This document shows, in pieces, positions 6,554 to 11,221 of a stretch of DNA of 11,221 nucleotides. Made by a program: the position numbers and the translations under genes. Under the pieces are notes generated by a model. The model saw only the letters and a program-made list of their open reading frames with translations, did not search any database and was not told the DNA's origin. The first letter of the stretch is position 1, and every line of letters starts with the position of its first letter. Source of the DNA: CAYSBK01 sp964429265 (GTDB lineage Bacteria > Planctomycetota > Phycisphaerae > Sedimentisphaerales > Anaerobacaceae); contig CAYSBK010000073.1 in the NCBI GenBank assembly GCA_964429265.1, forward strand, positions 1 through 11,221. The letters run 5' to 3'.

Positions 6554-9500
6554 CTACATCCTCGAAAGCTGTTCCAGCAGCGCAAACCTTTCCGCCACGT
6601 CCTGCTTCGCCAGTTCGAGAAGCTCCTGCGCCACTTGCGGCTTGACCTTCGTGAGGCTGCGATACCGATTCTCACCGTACGCGTACTGCTCAAAGTCGAA
6701 CGTCGGCGCCTTCGAATCAAGCTGCAGCGGATTCTTGCCTTGCCGCTTTAACATCGGGTTGTACCTGTAAAGCGGCCAGTAACCGCTGGCCACCGCTTGC
6801 TTCTGGTGTTCACAGCCTTCGACAAGATTGAAGCCATGAGCGATGCAATGAGAGTACGCCACTATCAGCGACGGACCCGGATAGGCCTCCGCCTCCACGA
6901 ACGCCTTGACCGTCTGATTCGGGTTGGCCCCCAGCGCTACCCGCGCCACGTAGATATTGCCGTAGGTCATCGCAAGAAGCGCCAGGTCCTTTTTCGCGGT
7001 CGGCTTGCCGCCCGCCGCGAACTTCGCCACGGCACCACGCGGCGTAGATTTCGACATTTGCCCTCCAGTGTTCGAATACACCTCCGTATCCAGCACCAGC
7101 GCATTGACGTTTGTCCCGCCGGCCAGCACGTGATCCAGCCCACCATAGCCGATGTCATACGCCCAGCCGTCCCCGCCAAGCGCCCAGACGCTCTTGCGAA
7201 CCAGGAAATCCGCAACATCCAGCAACTGCTTGCACACCTCGCAATCGCTCTTTCGACACTGCTCTTTGAGCTTCTCAACGCGCCCACGCTGCTGTTCAAT
7301 CGCCGCCTGCGACGGCTCGTCAGCAACCGCAGCGGCCCGAATCTCCTCCGCAAGGCCGCTCTCAACGCAGCCCTTCTCCCTCGCCGCCGAAAGCAGAGTC
7401 AACGCCCGGTCCTTGAACTTATCCACCGTCAGGCGCATTCCCATTGCAAACTCCGCCGCATCCTCGAACAGGCTGTTGCTCCACGTCGGCCCGCGACCAT
7501 CCTGCCGCGTCGTGTAAGGGGTCGTCGGCAGGTTCCCCCCGTATATCGACGAACACCCGGTCGCGTTGCCGATGTAAAGCCTGTCCCCGAACAACTGCGT
7601 CAGCAGCTTAACGTACGGCGTCTCCCCGCAACCAGCACACGCACCCGAATACTCGAACAGAGGTTCGATCAACTGGCTGCCCTTGACCGTGTCGCTCTTG
7701 AACAGCGACCGGTCCGTGTTTGGTATCGAAAGAAAATACGCGTAATTTTCCCGCTCGGCCTCACGAAGCGGCTCCTGCAGCACCATATTGATCGCCTTCC
7801 TGCCCGTCGGCTTCTTGTCCGCGTCCTTCTCCTGCGCCGGGCAAAACGCCACGCACGCCCCGCAACCCGTGCAGTCTTCCGGAGCAACCTGCACCGTGAA
7901 CTTCATACCGGCCAGTTCCTTGCCCTTGGCATCGGTGCTCTTGAACGTCGCCGGCGCTTTCTCCAGGTACTTCTCGTCGTATGCCTTTATCCGTATCGCC
8001 GCGTGCGGACACACCAGCGAGCACCGCCCGCACTGTATGCACACTTCGGGCACCCACTGCGGTATCTTCACCGCGATATTCCGCTTTTCATACTTCGTCG
8101 TCCCCGGCGGAAATTTGCCATCCACCGGCATCTTGCTCACCGGCACCTTGTCGCCGCGAAATGCAATCAGCTCACCCGTTAGCTCCTTCACGAACGCGGG
8201 AGCATCATCCGGCACCGGAGGCCTCATCTTGATCTTGCTCGTCACCTTCCCCGGAACCGCAACCTCGAAAACCTGCTCGAGCGCCTTATCCACCGCCGCG
8301 CAGTTCATCTCGACAATCTTCTCACCCTTCTTGCCGTACGTCTTCTTGATCGCGTCCTTTATCGCCTTGACCGCCGTCTCCAGCGGTATTATTCCGCTTA
8401 TCTTGAAAAACGCCGTCTGCATAATCACGTTGATTCGCGGCCCAAGGCCTATCTCCTGCGCCAGCGAAATCGCGTCGATGATATAAAACTTCAGCTTCTT
8501 CTCGATTATTTGCTTCTGAACCTCCTGCGGAAGACTATCCCAGACCTCGTCCTTGCCGTGGCTGGTCGTAAGCAGGAACGTCGCGCCTTCTCTTGCGCAC
8601 GAAAGCATATCATAACGCTCCAGAAAGCTCGGATTGTGGCACGCCACGAAGTCAGCCTTGCTTATAAGGTAAGGCTTGCGAAGAAGCTTCTTTCCGAACC
8701 GAAGGTGCGAAGTCGTCATCGCACCCGCCTTGCGCGAATCGTACACGAAGTACGCCTGCGCATAATTGTCGGTCAGCTCCCCGATAATCTTCGTCGAGTT
8801 GCGGTTCGCCCCCACCGTCCCGTCCGAACCGAGCCCGTAAAACATCGCCGAATAAACGCCTTCGCTCGGAAGCTCGAAAGACTCGTCAACCTCGATGCTT
8901 GTATTCGCCACGTCGTCGATGATACCGACCGTGAAACCATTCTTCGGCTTTGCCGCGTCGAGATTGTCGAACACCGCCTTGACCATCGCCGGCGTAAACT
9001 CCTTCGAGCCAAGCCCGTATCGCCCGCCTACAATAACCGGGTAATCCCGGAAAGGCGCCTCGCCTGCCGCCATCGCCTCGCCGACCGCCGTGCGGACATC
9101 CAGGTACAACGGCTCGCCCAGCGACCCCGGCTCCTTCGTCCGGTCAAGCACCGCTATCTTCTTGACTGTCTTCGGCAAAGCCTCGATGAAATGCTTCGTA
9201 CTGAAAGGCCGGTACAACCGAACCTTCACCGCCCCCACCTTCTCACCTCGACCGCTGAGATACTCAACCGTCTCGTGCGCCGTGTCGGCCCCGGAACCCA
9301 TTATCACGATAACCTTCTCCGCGTCCTCGGCGCCGACGTAATCGAACAGACGATACCGCCGCCCGACAATCTTGGCGAACTTGTCCATCGTCTCCTGGAC
9401 GATCCCGGCCACCGCCGAATAAAACTTGTTCACCGTCTCCCTGCCCTGGAAGTAAACGTCAGGATTCTGCGCCGTGCCCGAAATCATCGGCCTGTCCGGC

Positions 9501-10126
9501 GTCAGAGCCCGCGCCTTGTGCTCACGAACCAACTCGTCGTCTATCATCGCCCGCATATCATCGAACGTAAGCTGCTCGACCTTCTGAATCTCGTGGCTCG
9601 TACGGAAACCATCGAAAAAGTGAAGGAACGGCACCCTCGCCGCCAGCGTCGCCTGCTGCGCAATCAATGCAAAATCCATCACCTCCTGAATGTTGGCCGA
9701 ACCCAGCATCGCAAACCCCGTCTGCCTGCACGCCATAATGTCGGAATGGTCTCCGAAAATCGACAACGCCTGGCACGCCAGCGAACGCGCAGAGATATGA
9801 AACACCGTCGGCAACAACTCCCCCGCAATCTTGTACATATTCGGTATCATCAGAAGCAGTCCCTGCGACGCCGTGAAAGTCGTCGTCAGCGCGCCGGTCG
9901 CCAGCGCCCCGTGAACTGCCGCCGCCGCACCGGCCTCCGACTCCATCTCCGTTACCGACGGAACCGTCCCCCAGATGTTCGTCTGGCCCGCAGCCGTCTT
10001 CGCATCTGCTATCTCACCCATCGGAGAACTCGGCGTGATTGGGTATATCGCTATCACCTCGTTCGTGGCGTGCGCAACGTACGCCGCAGCCGTATTACCG
10101 TCGATTGTTACCATTTTGCGACTCAT
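6554..10126 (-). CDS. nifJ: Pyruvate:ferredoxin (flavodoxin) oxidoreductase, single-chain
   Basis: This 1190-residue enzyme oxidatively decarboxylates pyruvate to acetyl-CoA and CO2 and passes electrons to ferredoxin or flavodoxin in the cytoplasm. The N-terminal pyruvate domain has YPITPSSPMGE (28-38) with Thr31, Glu64 and Arg114, the same numbers as the active-site residues of the Desulfovibrio africanus enzyme. The CoA/transketolase-like middle domains follow. A 2x[4Fe-4S] ferredoxin domain has Cys696/699/702/706 and Cys752/755/758/762. The thiamine diphosphate domain carries the proximal cluster cysteines 830, 833, 858 and 1094, and the cofactor motif GGDGWAYDIG (984-993) with SNTGG (1018-1022). 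The length is usual for bacterial NifJ. The C-terminus stops at 1190 and lacks the extra oxygen-protective domain VII of D. africanus. ATG 10126 is preceded by GGAG at a good distance and by its own promoter. In this setting it is probably a central fermentative or anaerobic enzyme, not dedicated to nitrogen fixation. Confidence 0.98.
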   Translation of the reverse strand: MSRKMVTIDGNTAAAYVAHATNEVIAIYPITPSSPMGEIADAKTAAGQTNIWGTVPSVTEMESEAGAAAAVHGALATGALTTTFTASQGLLLMIPNMYKIAGELLPTVFHISARSLACQALSIFGDHSDIMACRQTGFAMLGSANIQEVMDFALIAQQATLAARVPFLHFFDGFRTSHEIQKVEQLTFDDMRAMIDDELVREHKARALTPDRPMISGTAQNPDVYFQGRETVNKFYSAVAGIVQETMDKFAKIVGRRYRLFDYVGAEDAEKVIVIMGSGADTAHETVEYLSGRGEKVGAVKVRLYRPFSTKHFIEALPKTVKKIAVLDRTKEPGSLGEPLYLDVRTAVGEAMAAGEAPFRDYPVIVGGRYGLGSKEFTPAMVKAVFDNLDAAKPKNGFTVGIIDDVANTSIEVDESFELPSEGVYSAMFYGLGSDGTVGANRNSTKIIGELTDNYAQAYFVYDSRKAGAMTTSHLRFGKKLLRKPYLISKADFVACHNPSFLERYDMLSCAREGATFLLTTSHGKDEVWDSLPQEVQKQIIEKKLKFYIIDAISLAQEIGLGPRINVIMQTAFFKISGIIPLETAVKAIKDAIKKTYGKKGEKIVEMNCAAVDKALEQVFEVAVPGKVTSKIKMRPPVPDDAPAFVKELTGELIAFRGDKVPVSKMPVDGKFPPGTTKYEKRNIAVKIPQWVPEVCIQCGRCSLVCPHAAIRIKAYDEKYLEKAPATFKSTDAKGKELAGMKFTVQVAPEDCTGCGACVAFCPAQEKDADKKPTGRKAINMVLQEPLREAERENYAYFLSIPNTDRSLFKSDTVKGSQLIEPLFEYSGACAGCGETPYVKLLTQLFGDRLYIGNATGCSSIYGGNLPTTPYTTRQDGRGPTWSNSLFEDAAEFAMGMRLTVDKFKDRALTLLSAAREKGCVESGLAEEIRAAAVADEPSQAAIEQQRGRVEKLKEQCRKSDCEVCKQLLDVADFLVRKSVWALGGDGWAYDIGYGGLDHVLAGGTNVNALVLDTEVYSNTGGQMSKSTPRGAVAKFAAGGKPTAKKDLALLAMTYGNIYVARVALGANPNQTVKAFVEAEAYPGPSLIVAYSHCIAHGFNLVEGCEHQKQAVASGYWPLYRYNPMLKRQGKNPLQLDSKAPTFDFEQYAYGENRYRSLTKVKPQVAQELLELAKQDVAERFALLEQLSRM

Positions 10127-10351
10127 AGCTTCTCCGTTATCCTGAAAAAAATCCTTACCACGACATCTTACCTGCGAACCGACTCCGTTCAGCCGGCCCG
10201 AAACGATTGATATCCTGGGACTTGCCCTGCACGAACCCCGTCAGGATGGCTGCTGCCCTTGATATGCAGTGCCCAATGAATCCCAGAGCCGCTTTATACA
10301 GGATTGGACGCTCCCCGGCAAGTGATTTTTCCCCCCCAATCCAGCGGCGGC
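10127..10351. other. 225-base gap and nifJ leader
   Basis: After the secretin stop (TAG 10354-10352) the minus strand reads through a G7A5 run (10337-10326) with no terminator-like hairpin. The promoter at 10321-10293 lies early in the gap, leaving a leader of about 160 bases before nifJ. Within it CTGGGA (10286-10281, plus-strand tcccag) can pair with TCCCAG (10220-10215), closing a loop of about 60 bases. No known riboswitch class was recognised. Confidence 0.55.
10293..10321 (-). promoter_or_regulatory. Candidate sigma70 promoter for nifJ
   Basis: TTGCCG (10321-10316) and TATAAA (10298-10293) lie 17 bases apart on the minus strand, with TG directly before the -10 box. Spacing is ideal and the two boxes match consensus at 4 and 5 of 6 positions. 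Transcription would start near 10286 and probably covers nifJ and the following lipoprotein gene. It separates nifJ from the secretin transcript. This is the best promoter match in the window. Confidence 0.55.
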
Positions 10352-11221
10352 CTAATCGCCTCCAACGCTGGCACCAAGCTCGCTCAAAACGGTCTTAAGC
10401 CTTTCCTTCTCCTGCTTGAGCTGCTGCCTCGTCTCTGGAAGCATCTTCTCGGGGTCCTCCTCCACTACGTACGGCGTTATGAAAACCAGCACCTCGTCGT
10501 TGGCTTTGACCAGCTCGCTGTGCCGGAAAAGCCCACCCAGAAACGGTATGTCCCCAAGAAGTGGAACCTTCCGCCTGATCGAGCTGTCTTCCTGGAACAG
10601 CATCCCGCCCAGCAGAACCGTTTCCCCGTCCTTGACGATCATCGTCGTTTCCGTGTCCATCTCCGTTCGTATCGGCTGGCCGTTTATCTCCTCCGCCGTC
10701 AACTGCGAAATGATAAGGTTTATCGTCACGTCAACGTTCTTCTCGGGCGTAATGCTCGGCCGAACTCGAAGCGCCATCCCCACACGCTCAAACGTAAAAT
10801 CCTGCCTCGTCGAGCCGGTTTCGGCCGACAGCGTCGCCCCGGCGAAAAACGGAACACGCTGACCCTTGAAAAAGTCCGCCTCCTCGTTGTCTTTCGTCCA
10901 CAGCGTCTGCTGGTTCAGAACCTTTGCATTAACCTTCTTCACCAGGAAATCAACTAGCGCGTTGATATTCGCGTTCGCCTCCAGCCTCAGCGACCCACGC
11001 TCTTCCAGAACCGAAAGATTACTCAGAATGGTGATCGAATCCTCGTCCAGGCTCCCGAATACGTCCGGATGAGCCGCCAGCTGAACACCCAGCGAAGTCA
11101 AATCACGGTGGTCAACCTCCAGAACCACCGCCTTTATCCTCACCTGTCGTCCCGGCACGTCCAGATCCTTTATCATCTCACGCACACGGTCGATATACTC
11201 CGGCGGTGAAAGTACCAGAAT
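10352..11221 (-). CDS. Secretin (GspD/PilQ superfamily), C-terminal part only
   Basis: The frame is open to the right edge of the window, so the N-terminus is missing; 289 residues are visible. A GTG at 11185 is not the true start, because family sequence continues upstream of it (VLSPPEYIDRV, the end of an N-domain). Next comes the secretin core: GRQVRIKAVVLEVDHRD, a beta-rich stretch, ALRVRPSITPEKNVDVTINL, and DGETVLLGGMLFQ. The signature VPLLGDIPFLGGLFR lies at about visible residues 219-233, followed by DEVLVFITPYVVE. A charged helical tail of about 30 residues ends the protein and could act as a pilotin-binding or S-domain-like region. Secretins form outer membrane channels for type II or III secretion, type IV pili or filamentous phage. 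The partner genes are outside the window, so the system type is undecided. The outer membrane location comes from family knowledge. Confidence 0.92.
   Translation of the reverse strand: MLVLSPPEYIDRVREMIKDLDVPGRQVRIKAVVLEVDHRDLTSLGVQLAAHPDVFGSLDEDSITILSNLSVLEERGSLRLEANANINALVDFLVKKVNAKVLNQQTLWTKDNEEADFFKGQRVPFFAGATLSAETGSTRQDFTFERVGMALRVRPSITPEKNVDVTINLIISQLTAEEINGQPIRTEMDTETTMIVKDGETVLLGGMLFQEDSSIRRKVPLLGDIPFLGGLFRHSELVKANDEVLVFITPYVVEEDPEKMLPETRQQLKQEKERLKTVLSELGASVGGD

Noticed and set aside
6797..8182. Plus-strand open frame of 461 codons opposite nifJ
   Set aside because: It is very Arg-rich, without motifs or ribosome site, and lies entirely within nifJ. It follows from the GC bias of third codon positions.
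8510..10210. Plus-strand open frame of 566 codons opposite nifJ
   Set aside because: It is an antisense shadow of a fully conserved gene: the translation is Arg/His/Leu-rich with no domain, and the minus strand carries every NifJ motif.
11174..11185. GTG 11185 or the nearby ATG as the true secretin start
   Set aside because: Typical secretin N-domain sequence (VLSPPEYIDRV) continues in frame to the window edge, so the gene is truncated by the window rather than starting there.
1..11221. CRISPR arrays, tRNA/rRNA genes, insertion sequences or prophage genes
   Set aside because: No regularly spaced repeats, terminal inverted repeats, transposase motifs or RNA-gene signatures were seen by eye on either strand.

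Overview
The window carries six protein-coding genes, all on the minus strand, so transcription runs from high to low coordinates. It has moderately high GC and short intergenic gaps, and I see no tRNA, rRNA, CRISPR or insertion-sequence signal. The gene content points to a diderm bacterium with at least partly anaerobic metabolism: a secretin, a lipoprotein Wza-type exporter and an exosortase all need an outer membrane or an elaborate envelope, and pyruvate:ferredoxin oxidoreductase is an oxygen-sensitive anaerobic enzyme. A member of the Planctomycetota (Phycisphaerae-like) or a related PVC lineage would fit, but this is inferred from gene content and style, not from a marker gene.

Right end (11221 to 10352): the C-terminal half of a secretin (GspD/PilQ superfamily), cut by the window edge. 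A 225-base gap follows, holding a good sigma70-type promoter and a leader of about 160 bases. Then comes a full-length single-chain pyruvate:ferredoxin (flavodoxin) oxidoreductase, nifJ (10126 to 6554), with all three [4Fe-4S] clusters and the thiamine diphosphate site intact. Seventy-four bases downstream is a small lipoprotein of unknown role with LolA-like features (6479 to 5649).

Left half: after a 276-base gap comes an exopolysaccharide/exosortase module. It consists of a Wza-like polysaccharide export lipoprotein (5372 to 3810), a 168-base gap with a G-quadruplex motif and a candidate promoter, a multi-spanning exosortase with the Cys/Arg/His triad (3641 to 2580), an EpsI-type exosortase-associated protein starting at GTG 4 bases after the exosortase stop (2575 to 1742), and a membrane-anchored TPR protein overlapping it by 23 bases and running off the left edge (1764 to 1). 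This resembles the exosortase plus EPS export loci known from bacteria with PEP-CTERM-type sorting. The likely logic is that the export protein and TPR protein serve polymer assembly or secretion while exosortase and EpsI process proteins with a C-terminal sorting tail. No sorted substrate, Wzc-like kinase or glycosyltransferase lies inside the window.

Points of interest are a large Ala/Gly/Glu/Pro-rich insertion inside the first SLBB repeat of the export protein, the G-quadruplex motif just after its stop codon, the start-site ambiguity of the exosortase next to a candidate promoter, an extra cysteine cluster in NifJ, and an unassigned lipoprotein beside nifJ. I found no clear evidence for a wholly new system; the locus is best read as a variant exosortase/EPS module.
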